Positions 26,808 through 35,785 of a DNA stretch of 64,000 nucleotides are shown piece after piece. Numbering within the stretch: the stretch's first letter is position 1; each line of letters opens with the position of its first letter. Made by a program: the position numbers and the translations under genes. The notes under the pieces were generated by a model that was not told the DNA's origin, made no database searches, and was given only the letters and a program-made list of their open reading frames with translations. Source of the DNA: Oleispirillum naphthae (GTDB taxonomy: Bacteria > Pseudomonadota > Alphaproteobacteria > Rhodospirillales > Rhodospirillaceae); assembly GCA_027864655.1 (NCBI GenBank), contig JAQAZG010000013.1:62001-126000 (forward strand), in the 5' to 3' direction.

Positions 26808-26932
26808 GATTCCCTCCCGCGGCATGGAATGCTAGAGTGATAAGACTTACTTTATAGCCGTTTATTATTCTTGAAAACGGATTGCCGCCCCGGTTTGCGG
26901 GGCGCGGAATGCATTCACGGAGGCTGCCAGGC
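26808..26932. promoter_or_regulatory. AT-rich divergent promoter region between amrS and amrBA
   Basis: The stretch 26836-26878 is strikingly AT-rich (TAAGACTTACTTTATAGCC and TTTATTATTCTTG) within GC-rich DNA, with -10-like TATAAA (minus strand) and TATTAT (plus strand). Exact -35 boxes are not convincing, but both genes must be transcribed from here. Confidence 0.5.
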
Positions 26933-28312
26933 ATGAACCAGCATGCATTGCGGGTGCGTCCCGCCGCCGTCGCCGGCATGTTCTATCCCGAGGACCCCGA
27001 GGATCTGCGCCGCGAGGTGGCGGATTATCTCTCCACGCCCGAGGCGGCGGCGGAGGAGGACCTGCCCAAGGCGGTGGTGGTGCCGCACGCGGGCTACCGC
27101 TATTCCGCGCCGGTGGCCGCCGCGGCCTATGCCCGGCTCGCGGCCGCGCGCGGCAAGGTGCGCCGCGTCGTCCTCATCGGGCCGACCCACCGCGTCGCGG
27201 TGGCGGGCTTCGCGCTGTCCAATGCCGAGGCGTTCGACACGCCGCTCGGCCCGGTGGCGGTGGATACCGCCGCGGTGGACCGCCTGGCGCAGCGCCCGGA
27301 TGCGGTGCGCATGGACCTGGCGCACGCGCAGGAACACTGCCTGGAGGTGCAGCTTCCCTTCCTCAAGGAGACCCTGGGCGAGGTTTCCATCGTGCCGGTG
27401 CTGGCGGGCCAGGTGTCGCCCGAGGCGGTGGCCGACCTGCTCGCCGGGCTGTGGGGCGGCCCCGAGACCCTGATCGTGGTGAGCTCCGACCTCTCGCATT
27501 ATCTGTCCTACGACGATTGCGTGACGCTTGACGCGGTGACCACCCACGCCATAGAGACGATGTCGCCGGAAAAGATCGACCGCCCGCAGGCGTGCGGACG
27601 GCTGCCGATCGCCGGCCTCCTGCTCTGCGCCAAGGCGCGGGGGATGTCGGTGAAGACCCTGGACGTGCGCAACTCCGGCGATACCGCCGGGCCGCGCGGC
27701 CAGGTGGTGGGATACGGGGCCTGGGCGTTTTTCGAGGGGAAGATGGAACAACCGCTGACCGAAACCTACGGCGAGGAGATGCTGGCGCTGGCCGACGCGT
27801 CGATCCGCCACGGCCTGGACCACGGCGCGCCGCAGCCGCTCAACTTCGACGCGGTGTCGCCGGAGCTTCTGGAATACGGCGCCACCTTCGTCACCCTGCA
27901 CCGCGAAGGCCGCCTGCGCGGCTGCATCGGCACGATGCGCACGGCGCGCACCATCGCCGAGGACATCGTCGCCAACGCCTTCGCCGCGGCGTTTTCCGAC
28001 TCGCGGTTTCCGCCGCTCACCGCCGAGGAGATGGACGGCCTCGACATTTCGGTCTCGCTGCTCGGGCCGCTGGAGCCCATCGACTTCACCGACGAGCACG
28101 ACCTCGTGGCGAAGCTCGACATGGGCGTCGATGGGCTGGTGATCGCCGACCACGGGCGGCGCGCGCTGTTCCTGCCGCAGGTGTGGACCCAACTGCCGGA
28201 CCCGGTGGTGTTTCTCGCGCAGTTGAAGCTCAAGGCCGGGCTGCCGCTCGCCGAAAGCCCGACGCTGCAGGCGTGGCGCTTCCGCGTCGATGCGGTGGGC
28301 CGCGACGCCTGA
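26933..28312 (+). CDS. amrBA: AmmeMemoRadiSam proteins B and A fused (MEMO1-like plus AMMECR1-like)
   Basis: A 459-residue fusion. Residues ~1-268 are the AmrB/MEMO1 domain, related to class III aromatic-ring dioxygenases (VVVPHAGYRYSAPVAAAAYA, LIGPTHRV, HCLEVQLPFLKE, VVSSDLSHYLSYDD). From ~280 to the end is the AmrA/AMMECR1 domain (FVTLHREGRLRGCIGTMR, FSDSRFPPLTAEEMDGLDIS). In many genomes these are separate genes beside the radical SAM protein. The fusion supports a physical AmrA-AmrB complex. Human MEMO1 and AMMECR1 have been linked to metal handling and signalling; the bacterial reaction is unknown. tsaC follows with a 1-bp overlap. Confidence 0.94.
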   Translation: MNQHALRVRPAAVAGMFYPEDPEDLRREVADYLSTPEAAAEEDLPKAVVVPHAGYRYSAPVAAAAYARLAAARGKVRRVVLIGPTHRVAVAGFALSNAEAFDTPLGPVAVDTAAVDRLAQRPDAVRMDLAHAQEHCLEVQLPFLKETLGEVSIVPVLAGQVSPEAVADLLAGLWGGPETLIVVSSDLSHYLSYDDCVTLDAVTTHAIETMSPEKIDRPQACGRLPIAGLLLCAKARGMSVKTLDVRNSGDTAGPRGQVVGYGAWAFFEGKMEQPLTETYGEEMLALADASIRHGLDHGAPQPLNFDAVSPELLEYGATFVTLHREGRLRGCIGTMRTARTIAEDIVANAFAAAFSDSRFPPLTAEEMDGLDISVSLLGPLEPIDFTDEHDLVAKLDMGVDGLVIADHGRRALFLPQVWTQLPDPVVFLAQLKLKAGLPLAESPTLQAWRFRVDAVGRDA

Positions 28313-29265
28313 TGCCCGCACCGCTTCCGGCCGATGACGCGGTCATCCGCGCGGCGGGGGAACGCCTCGCCCGCGGCGAACTCGTCGCCTTTCCCACCGA
28401 GACGGTCTATGGCCTCGGCGGCGACGCGCGCAACGACCGCGCCGTCGCCGCGATCTTCGCGGCGAAGCGCCGCCCCGCCTTCAACCCGCTGATCGCCCAC
28501 GTGCCGGACCTCGCCGCGGCGCTGCCGCTGGCGCATTTCTCCGCTGCGGCGCGGACGCTCGCGGAAGAGTTCTGGCCCGGGCCGCTCACCCTGGTGCTGC
28601 CGCGCCGCGACGGCTGCGGCCTTTCCCACCTGGTTTCCGCCGGGCTTGCGAGCGTCGCCATCCGCATCCCGGCGCATCCGGTGGCTCTGGCCATCCTCTC
28701 CGCCGCGGGCTGCCCGGTGGCGGCGCCCTCGGCCAATCCCTCCGGCCGGGTCAGCCCGACGTGCGCCGGCCACGTGGCCGAGGGCCTGGGCGACGCGGTG
28801 GCGATGATCGTCGATGGCGGCCCCTGCGCGGTGGGCGTGGAAAGCACGGTGCTGGACATGACCGGGGGTGCTCCCCATGTGCTGCGTCCCGGCGGGGTGA
28901 CCGCGGAGGCGGTGGCCGCCGTCCTCGGCGTGGCGGTGGGCTTCGCGCCGCCGCCCGCGCCGGACGGGCCGCTGCTCTCGCCGGGGCAGATGGCCAGCCA
29001 CTACGCGCCCGGCCTGCCGGTGCGGCTCAACGCCGCGGCGGCGGAAGCGGGCGAGGCGCTGCTGGGCTTCGGGCCGGTGGCCGGGGCGGCGCTCAACCTC
29101 AGCCCCGCGGGCGACGTGGTGGAGGCGGCGGCCAACCTCTTCGCCATGCTTCGGGCGTTGGACGGCGGGCCGTATCGTGGTATTGCGGTGTCTCCGATTC
29201 CGGACGCCGGGCTCGGAGTCGCGATCAACGACCGGCTGATGCGCGCGGCGGCGCCGCGCCCCTGA
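28312..29265 (+). CDS. tsaC: L-threonylcarbamoyladenylate synthase (Sua5/YrdC type)
   Basis: A 317-residue protein with an N-terminal YrdC domain (GELVAFPTETVYGLGGDARN, PSANPSGRVSPT, ESTVLDMTG) and a C-terminal Sua5 domain. The longer form is therefore Sua5-like rather than the short TsaC. It makes threonylcarbamoyl-AMP from threonine, bicarbonate and ATP for the t6A modification of ANN-decoding tRNAs. Its ATG overlaps the amrBA stop (TGATG). The FAD oxidase gene follows after 26 bp. Confidence 0.95.
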   Translation: MPAPLPADDAVIRAAGERLARGELVAFPTETVYGLGGDARNDRAVAAIFAAKRRPAFNPLIAHVPDLAAALPLAHFSAAARTLAEEFWPGPLTLVLPRRDGCGLSHLVSAGLASVAIRIPAHPVALAILSAAGCPVAAPSANPSGRVSPTCAGHVAEGLGDAVAMIVDGGPCAVGVESTVLDMTGGAPHVLRPGGVTAEAVAAVLGVAVGFAPPPAPDGPLLSPGQMASHYAPGLPVRLNAAAAEAGEALLGFGPVAGAALNLSPAGDVVEAAANLFAMLRALDGGPYRGIAVSPIPDAGLGVAINDRLMRAAAPRP

Positions 29266-29291
29266 TTCATAGACGTTTTCGAGGTCCCCGA

Positions 29292-30710
29292 ATGAGCCAG
29301 ACCGCCCTTCTCGCGGCATTGAAGTCGATTGTCGGCGAGGCCAACCTCCTCACCGCCGCCGCCGATATGGAAACCTACATCAACGAGGAACGCGGCCTGT
29401 TCCGCGGTTCGCCGCTGGCGGTGGCGCGCCCCGGCACGACCGAGGAAGTCTCCGAGGTCGTTGCGGCCTGCGCCGCGGCGGGGGTGGCCATCGTGCCGCA
29501 GGGCGGCAACACCGGCCTGGTCGGCGGCGGACTGGCCGACGGCGAGGTGATCGTCGCCACCGGACGGCTCAACCGCATCCGCTCCCTCAACCCCGAGGAC
29601 TTCACCATGACGGTGGAGGCGGGCTGCGTGCTGGAAGACATCCGCAATGCGGCGGAACGGGCGGACCGGCTGTTCCCGCTGTCGCTGGGCGCGCAGGGGA
29701 GCTGCCAGATCGGCGGCAACATCTCCACCAACGTCGGCGGCATCAACACCCTGCGCTACGGCACCGCGCGCGACAACATCCTCGGCCTCGAGGTGGTGCT
29801 GCCCGACGGCCGCATCTGGAACGGCCTGCGCGCCCTGACCAAGGACAACACCGGCTACTCCCTGCGCAACCTCTTCGTCGGCGCGGAGGGCACGCTCGGC
29901 ATCGTCACCGCCGCGGTGCTCAAGCTCTATCCCAAGCCGGTGCAGATGGAGACCGCCTTCTGCGCGCTCGAAAGCCCCGAGGCGGCGCTGGAACTGCTCG
30001 CCCGCGCGCGCCGCGCCAGCGGCGACCAGGTGGCCGCCTTCGAGCTGATCTGCCGCGACGGGGTGCGCCAGTCGGTGACCTATCTCGAGGGCGTGACCGA
30101 CCCGCTGGACGCGGAATACCCGTGGTACGTGCTCACCGAGTTCACCTCCGCCAACCCGGAGGAGCCGCTGCGCGACACCTTCGAGGGCTTCCTCGGCGAT
30201 GCGCTGGAGGACGGCGTGATCCTCGACGCGGTGCTCGCCGAAAGCCTGGAGCAGCGCCGCAGCCTGTGGCGCATCCGCGAGGAACTGCCGGAGGCGGAGA
30301 AGTACGAGGGCGGCTCGATCAAGCACGACATCTCGGTGCCGGTGCGCTCGATTCCGGAATTCATCCGCCGCGCCACCGCCGCGGTGCTGGAGTTCATGCC
30401 CGGCAGCCTGCCGGTGCCCTTCGGCCACGCGGGCGACGGCAACATCCACTTCAACGTCACCCAGCCCAAGGGCATGCCGGTGGAGGAGTTCTTCACCCAC
30501 TGGCACCCGATGAGCCGCATCGTCTACGACATCGTGGACGAACTGAACGGCTCGTTCTCCGCCGAGCACGGCGTCGGACGCTTCAAGATCGAGTACCTGG
30601 AGCGCTACCGCCCGGAGGTGGAACTCGACATGATGCGCCGCATCAAGGCCGCCCTCGACCCGCAGAACACGATGAACCCCGGCGCGCTGTTCGGCCCGCC
30701 GCTGGAATAA
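29292..30710 (+). CDS. FAD-linked oxidase, D-2-hydroxyacid dehydrogenase family (D-lactate / D-2-hydroxyglutarate type)
   Basis: A 472-residue FAD_binding_4 oxidoreductase. VPQGGNTGLVGGG and SLGAQGSCQIGGNISTNVGG bind the FAD pyrophosphate, and the C-terminal domain has HAGDGNIHFNV with the metal-binding His residues of this family and the late SAEHGVGRFK. Closest characterised relatives oxidise D-2-hydroxyglutarate or D-lactate and pass electrons to a flavoprotein or quinone. I cannot separate these substrates by eye. Its TAA stop merges with the left arm of repeat copy D. Confidence 0.88.
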   Translation: MSQTALLAALKSIVGEANLLTAAADMETYINEERGLFRGSPLAVARPGTTEEVSEVVAACAAAGVAIVPQGGNTGLVGGGLADGEVIVATGRLNRIRSLNPEDFTMTVEAGCVLEDIRNAAERADRLFPLSLGAQGSCQIGGNISTNVGGINTLRYGTARDNILGLEVVLPDGRIWNGLRALTKDNTGYSLRNLFVGAEGTLGIVTAAVLKLYPKPVQMETAFCALESPEAALELLARARRASGDQVAAFELICRDGVRQSVTYLEGVTDPLDAEYPWYVLTEFTSANPEEPLRDTFEGFLGDALEDGVILDAVLAESLEQRRSLWRIREELPEAEKYEGGSIKHDISVPVRSIPEFIRRATAAVLEFMPGSLPVPFGHAGDGNIHFNVTQPKGMPVEEFFTHWHPMSRIVYDIVDELNGSFSAEHGVGRFKIEYLERYRPEVELDMMRRIKAALDPQNTMNPGALFGPPLE

Positions 30711-30886
30711 AACCAAAACGTCCTGGAGGGTCGCGGACCCTCCAGACCTCCCGTAACCTTGGTTTTTGCGCGGAGCGCCATAAGACCATCACGCGGCGTG
30801 ACGATTGCCTGCCGCGACGCGGCGAAAAACAAGTCATGGGGAGCGCGAGGGGACCGAGTCCCCTCGCAACGTTTTAGCTTTTCAAA
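30708..30886 (-). repeat. Dispersed intergenic repeat, copy D
   Basis: 'Minus' orientation, core TCACGCGGCGTGA at 30789-30801. Left arm AAAACCAAAACGT overlaps the FAD oxidase TAA. Left hairpin TGGAGGGTC-GCG-GACCCTCCA and right hairpin GAGGGGA-CCGAG-TCCCCTC frame the core, and the right arm ends AACGTTTTAGCTTTT. It is between convergent genes. Confidence 0.9.
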
Positions 30887-30897
30887 AATTGGTTGGT

Positions 30898-31605
30898 TTA
30901 AACCGCGATCATCGCCTGGCCGTCGCCGCCGTTGCCGAGCGGCGGGTTGACCGCGGCCTGCACGCCTTCGCGCAGCGCCAGGGCCACCGCCTGGGTGCGG
31001 TTGGTCGCGCCGATCTTGCGGAAGACGTTGCGCAGGTGGGATTTGATGGTGATCTCGGTGAGGCCGAGGACGCGGGCGATTTCCTTGTTGGAGGCGCCGC
31101 CGACGAGTTGGGTGAGAATCTCGTATTCGCGCCGGGTGAGGGCGGAGAGCGGCGAGCGGTCGTGCGGCGTCGCCACGGAGTCGGGGTCCGCCTGCGACTG
31201 GATCGATTCGTTGGCCAGAACCTCCGGCGGATAGTAGGGCACGCCGCACAGGATGAGGCGCAGCGCATGCATCATCGCGGTGCCGTTCAGCGACTTCGGC
31301 AGATAGCCGGAAACCCCCAGGCGCATCGCCTCCAGCACGTCGGTGCGGCTGACCCAGCCGGTGACGATGACGACGCGGGTATTGGGGAAGGCGCGTCGCA
31401 GCCGCAGCACGCCGTCGGTGCCGTCCATCCCCGGCATCCGCAAGTCGAGCAGCACCAGGTCGGGGTGTTCCGCCGCGATCGCGTCGTGGGTCGAAGGATA
31501 GTCGCAGGATTCGAGAATCTTCACGTCGTCGCCGATCTTCGACACGAAAGGCTTCAATCCGTCCCGCAACAGCGCATGATCGTCGGCGATCAACACTTTC
31601 ATCAT
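30898..31605 (-). CDS. LuxR/NarL-family response regulator
   Basis: A 235-residue two-component regulator. The REC domain (1-~125) has the acidic pair D8/D9, phosphoacceptor D54 (LVLLDLRMPG) and late Lys in GYLPKS. The LuxR-type HTH (LTRREYEILTQLVGGASNKE to IKSHLRNVFRKIGATNRTQA) is at ~155-220. It lies downstream of the hybrid histidine kinase on the same strand (128 bp gap), which is its probable partner. The regulon is unknown. Confidence 0.92.
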   Translation of the reverse strand: MMKVLIADDHALLRDGLKPFVSKIGDDVKILESCDYPSTHDAIAAEHPDLVLLDLRMPGMDGTDGVLRLRRAFPNTRVVIVTGWVSRTDVLEAMRLGVSGYLPKSLNGTAMMHALRLILCGVPYYPPEVLANESIQSQADPDSVATPHDRSPLSALTRREYEILTQLVGGASNKEIARVLGLTEITIKSHLRNVFRKIGATNRTQAVALALREGVQAAVNPPLGNGGDGQAMIAV

Positions 31606-31733
31606 GCGTTCTCCTTATCGGTTGGTGCGCGATCCGCGCGGAGAAGGATCGGAGTTTTACGATTCCAGAATGATACCCAAGTTGATTTTGAGCAAGCATC
31701 CGCTTAACCCGCAACCGCCGGATCCGGATGGTT

Positions 31734-33998
31734 TTACGCCAGAGAGCGCAGGGTTTCGGCGAGTTCGCGCAGACTGACCGGCTTGCGCAGGATCGCGTCC
31801 ACGCCGTTTTCCAGCTCCGCCAGGGCCTCGCGGTCGCGCAGCGGCTGGCCGGTCATCACCACCAGGCCGATGTGGGGGTATTCCGCCGCCGCCTCGGCGA
31901 TGAGCTGGAAGCCGTCGCCGTCGGGCATGCGCAGGTCGGTGATGAGGATGTCGATGTGGGTGGCGGCCAGCACCTCGTGCGCCTGCCGCCCCGAGGCGGC
32001 GGTGAAGGCGGTGTGGCCGGACTTCTTGAGGAAGGCGGCGATCTCGCGGGTGGCGAGTTCTTCGTCGTCCACCACCAGCACCGCCATCGGCGGCGTTTCC
32101 GCGGCGGCGGGCGGCGGCGCGGCGGCTGCGGCGGGCGGCGGCGGCTCGACCGGGGTGTCGAGGCGGGCGGGCAGCGCCACGCGGAAGCGGCAGCCGCCCT
32201 CGGGGCGGTTTTCCACCTCGATGCGGCCGCCCATGGCGGTGACCAGGCCGAGGCTGATCGAGAGCCCGAGCCCGGTGCCCGCGCCCTCGGTCTTGCGGGT
32301 GAAGAAGGGGTCGAAGAGGTGCGGCATGTCCTCCTCGCGGATGCCGGTGCCGGTGTCGGCGATCTCCAGGCGGATTTCCGCGGCCGCGCCGCGCGGCGTC
32401 TCGATGCGCGCGGAGAGGACGATCTCGTCGGCTCCGCCCGCGCGCGCGGCGCGGCGCTCGACGATGGCGTCCACCGCGTTGTTGAGGAGGTTGATCAGCA
32501 CCTGCTCGGCCTGGCGCGCGTGGCCGAGCACCGGCAGCGGCGCGTCCGGCAGGTGGCGGGCCACCGCGATGCCGCGGTTGGCGCATTGCGGCAACACCAT
32601 GCCGAGCGCCGCCTCCACCGCGTCCCTGAGGTCGAAGCAGCGCCGAGGCCCGGCGTCGCGGCGGCTGAATCCCTGCATGTAGTCGATGGTTTCGCGCAGG
32701 CGGTCGGACTGCGCGCCGATGATCTCGAACTTGGCGCGCATCGCCGCGGCGTCGCCGTCCTCCAGGGACAAGAGCGCGCTTTCCGCGGCGAGGCGGATGA
32801 CGTTCAAGGGCTGGCTGATCTCGTGCGCCAGCGAGGCGGACATCTCGCCGAGCAGCGCGAGCTTGGAGGCGTGGCGCAGCACCTCCTCCATGCGGCGGCG
32901 TTCGGTGACGTCCTCCACCACCATGAGGAAGCCGCCGTCCTCGCCCATGCGGGCGAGCAGGAGGCGCGCGTGGCCGGGTTCGCAGCCGCCGCGGACGAGG
33001 CGGCTTTCGCCGTCCACGGTGCGCAGTTGAGGCTCGCGGGCGAGGCGCTCCATCATCTCGGCGATCGGCGGGGTCGCCTCCGGCAGGCGCGCCTCGGCGC
33101 TTTCGTCCTCGCCGAGGTCCGCCCCGGCGAGGACGCGGAACGCCGGATTGGCGGAGAGGATGCGCCCCGCCCCGTCGAGGGTTAGGATGCCGAAGGGGGT
33201 GCTCTCGATGATGCTGCGGAAGCGCCCCTCGCTGTCGCGCAGGCGTTCGCTGGCGCGGCGCAGGTCGGTGACGTCGGTGATCACCGCGAAGTGGCCGGAG
33301 ACGCCGCCCTCTGCGGCGCGCAGGGGCGCGGCGGAAACCAGGGCGAAGCGCACCGCGCCGCCGACGCAGACGAGCGGGATTTCCACGGCGCGCGGCGCCG
33401 CGGCGGAGAACAGGGCGGCGAGGCGCTCGCGCTCCGGCGGCGTGGTGAGGTCGGCGAGCGGGCGGCCCAAGAGCGCCATGTCGCCGCTGCCGTACCAGGA
33501 GAGGAAGCGCGGGTTGGCATAGACGATGCGGCGCTCGCGGTCGAGCACGATGAGGCCCTCGGTGATCGTCTCCACCAGCAGGCGGTAGCGGTATTCGCTG
33601 TCCTTGAGCGCGCCCTCGCGTTGGCGCTCGGCGGTGACGTCGCGGCAGGTGACGAGGTGGCGTCCGGCGGCGATGGCGGTCTCCGCGATGCGCAGCGCGA
33701 GGCCGCCGGAGAGGGCGAGCAGGCACGGCGCGGCGGTTTCCGGCGCGGCGCGGCGATGCGCCAGCCACGCTTCGGCGGCGCCGCCGGAACGGCCGATCGC
33801 CGCCGCCGCCTCGAGATTTTCGGCGAAGGTGAGCGAGCGCACCAGAGGCACCCCGAGCAGCGCCCACGCCCGCGCGAAGGCCGGGTTCCAGGCGAGGATG
33901 CCGTCCTCGGAGTCGAGCACCAGGAGGCCGTCGTCGAGGCTGTCGAAGGCGAGGGTGGCGGCGGAATCGGTGGCGGCGGCGGGCCTGAGCGGGCGCAT
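31734..33998 (-). CDS. Hybrid sensor histidine kinase with PAS domains and C-terminal receiver
   Basis: A 754-residue cytosolic sensor kinase with no transmembrane segment. Three PAS-type segments begin near DDGLLVLDSEDGILAWN, TEGLIVLDRERRIVYAN and PFGILTLDGAGRILSAN. They are followed by HisKA (phospho-His in SASLAHEISQPLNVI), HATPase_c (LINLLNNAVDAIVE, IADTGTGI, GTGLGLSIS) and, after an Ala/Pro-rich linker, a receiver domain with LITDLRMPDGDG. It probably senses an internal signal such as redox state. The start at 33998 is chosen because AAAGGA lies upstream and PAS sequence begins soon after; ATGs up to 34061 are possible. Confidence 0.9.
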   Translation of the reverse strand: MRPLRPAAATDSAATLAFDSLDDGLLVLDSEDGILAWNPAFARAWALLGVPLVRSLTFAENLEAAAAIGRSGGAAEAWLAHRRAAPETAAPCLLALSGGLALRIAETAIAAGRHLVTCRDVTAERQREGALKDSEYRYRLLVETITEGLIVLDRERRIVYANPRFLSWYGSGDMALLGRPLADLTTPPERERLAALFSAAAPRAVEIPLVCVGGAVRFALVSAAPLRAAEGGVSGHFAVITDVTDLRRASERLRDSEGRFRSIIESTPFGILTLDGAGRILSANPAFRVLAGADLGEDESAEARLPEATPPIAEMMERLAREPQLRTVDGESRLVRGGCEPGHARLLLARMGEDGGFLMVVEDVTERRRMEEVLRHASKLALLGEMSASLAHEISQPLNVIRLAAESALLSLEDGDAAAMRAKFEIIGAQSDRLRETIDYMQGFSRRDAGPRRCFDLRDAVEAALGMVLPQCANRGIAVARHLPDAPLPVLGHARQAEQVLINLLNNAVDAIVERRAARAGGADEIVLSARIETPRGAAAEIRLEIADTGTGIREEDMPHLFDPFFTRKTEGAGTGLGLSISLGLVTAMGGRIEVENRPEGGCRFRVALPARLDTPVEPPPPAAAAAPPPAAAETPPMAVLVVDDEELATREIAAFLKKSGHTAFTAASGRQAHEVLAATHIDILITDLRMPDGDGFQLIAEAAAEYPHIGLVVMTGQPLRDREALAELENGVDAILRKPVSLRELAETLRSLA

Positions 33999-34157
33999 GG
34001 GAGGTCGGCAATCCTTTGCAATGGGCCGAAAAACCATAGCACGCGGCGGCGGCGCGGTCATCGCCGCGCGCCGGATTGGCCGGATTCGCCGTTTCGCCGC
34101 GCCGCCGCCGGTCGTATGCTGGTCTTACGGACTTCTTTTCGCAGGCGGAGGCTTGCC

Positions 34158-34970
34158 ATGACGACTCGCAGAGCGCTGTTTCCTGGTCGGCCGGGGGTTT
34201 GTTCCGCGGCGGAAGGCGGCGGCGGCCGGGTGGTGGTGCCCATCGCCACCGCGGAGCGCCGCGCCGCCGCGCCGTCGGAGCACCGCGCCGACGTGCTGGT
34301 GGCCGGCGCCAATCCGCTGTTGAACGCGCTTGCGGCGCTGGCGGAGGTGCGCGCCGGGCGGCGCGTCATCGTCGCGCCGCTCGCCGATGCCGACGACTGG
34401 CCCTACGATCTCGGTTTGCAGGCCTCCTTCCACCGCTTCGTCGATGCGGCGGCGGAGACGCTTTATGCGCTCTCCCCCAGCCGCCGCCTGGACTTCCGCC
34501 ACTCGCCGTTCCCCCGGGCCGACCGTGCGCTGCTGTTCGCGCGTCTGCGGGAGCGCCGCCGCCGCATCCTCGATGCCGACGTGATGCGCCTCGCGGCGGG
34601 CAGCCGCCTCGCCTGGGACGGCGAGGACGGCGGCGCGGTGCGGCTGCTGCTGCGCCCGCCCGCCGGTTTTCCCGCAGAGCCGGACCCGGTTTCGGAGAAC
34701 GCCGCGATGCTCGCCGCGGCGGAGGCGGACTGGGGCTTCGACATTCCGCGTGCGGTGTTCGGCGGGAAGAGCCGTGCGTCGCGGCGCGTCCTCGCGCGGA
34801 TGGTGGTGGTCACCTCGGCGGGAGCGATCGCCGCCGCTCCGGAGAAGGGGCCGCGGATCAAGAACCTGGGTTCGGCGTGCGGCGCGCACCCCGACGACGC
34901 GGCGCGCGAGGGCTCCGCCTTCGACGACGTGCTCGCCGCGATCTCTCCGGTGGCGCTCCCCGAGGGCTAG
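34158..34970 (+). CDS. Unrecognised protein, convergent with ppk2
   Basis: A 270-residue soluble protein I cannot assign. GGCGGAGG precedes the ATG. The middle reads HRADVLVAGANPLLNALAAL then RAGRRVIVAPLADADDWPYD, which could be a Rossmann-like beta-alpha-beta start, followed by an Arg-rich helix (LLFARLRERRRRILDAD). The C-terminus has RMVVVTSAGAIAAAPEKGP. No membrane segment or catalytic motif is visible. Its TAG shares the palindromic CTAG with the opposing ppk2 stop, leaving no intergenic space. Codon use looks like the neighbours. Confidence 0.6.
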   Translation: MTTRRALFPGRPGVCSAAEGGGGRVVVPIATAERRAAAPSEHRADVLVAGANPLLNALAALAEVRAGRRVIVAPLADADDWPYDLGLQASFHRFVDAAAETLYALSPSRRLDFRHSPFPRADRALLFARLRERRRRILDADVMRLAAGSRLAWDGEDGGAVRLLLRPPAGFPAEPDPVSENAAMLAAAEADWGFDIPRAVFGGKSRASRRVLARMVVVTSAGAIAAAPEKGPRIKNLGSACGAHPDDAAREGSAFDDVLAAISPVALPEG

Positions 34971-35785
34971 GGTTCGATGCCGTAGCGTGTGCGGAACATC
35001 TCCACCACCTCCGGATCGGCGGGCGGCGGCGTGGTCTCCACGTCCTTGCCGAGCACGTCGAGGATCGTCTCCAGCGCCTGGATGCGGCCGTGGAGCTTGT
35101 GCTCGGCGGAGATCACGTGCCAGGGCGCGGCCTCGGTGTGGGTCTTTTCGAACATCTCGGCGATCGCCTCCTCGTAGGCGGGGCGCTTGTCGCGGTTGCG
35201 GATGTCCTCGGCGGTGAGCTTCCAGCGCTTGTGCGGCTTCTGCAGCCGTTCGGTGAAGCGGGCGAGTTGCTCTTCGGGGGAGATGTGGAGGAACAGCTTG
35301 ACGATGCGCGCCCCGTCGTCCGCCAGCATGCGCTCGAACTCGTTGATCTCCGCATAGGCGCGCTGCCATTCCTCCTTGCGGGCGAAGCCCTCCACCCGTT
35401 CCACCAGGACGCGGCCGTACCAGGTGCGGTCGAAGATCGCGAGGTCGCCCTTGAGCGGCAGCTTCATCCAGAAGCGGTAGAGGTAGTGCCGTCCCTGGTC
35501 GTCCGGGTTGGGCGCGGCGATCGACCAGACGTGGCAGTGCCGCGGCTCCAGGCGTTCGTTGAGGCGGCGGATCACCCCGCCCTTGCCCGCCGCGTCCCAG
35601 CCCTCGAAGGCGACGATGGCGCGCCGGCCTTCGTGCAGATAGCGCTGCTGCAGGGCGAGCAGCTTGAACTGCAGTTTGGAGATCTGGCGCTCGTACTCCT
35701 CGACGGTATCCACCGCCGCGGAAAGGTCCACGTCGGCGAGGGAAGGGGTCTTGCCGTTCTTATGGGATTTCTTCTTTCCGGACAT
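34967..35785 (-). CDS. ppk2: Polyphosphate kinase 2
   Basis: A 272-residue PPK2-family enzyme that transfers phosphate between polyphosphate and nucleotides. Walker A is EGWDAAGKGG (61-70), Walker B is the DRTWYGR segment starting D119, and the lid region contains RNRDKRPAYEEA. Length and single-domain form match class I PPK2, which usually make GTP or ATP from NDP; class cannot be proven by eye. It has its own promoter at 35821-35848. Confidence 0.94.
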   Translation of the reverse strand: MSGKKKSHKNGKTPSLADVDLSAAVDTVEEYERQISKLQFKLLALQQRYLHEGRRAIVAFEGWDAAGKGGVIRRLNERLEPRHCHVWSIAAPNPDDQGRHYLYRFWMKLPLKGDLAIFDRTWYGRVLVERVEGFARKEEWQRAYAEINEFERMLADDGARIVKLFLHISPEEQLARFTERLQKPHKRWKLTAEDIRNRDKRPAYEEAIAEMFEKTHTEAAPWHVISAEHKLHGRIQALETILDVLGKDVETTPPPADPEVVEMFRTRYGIEP

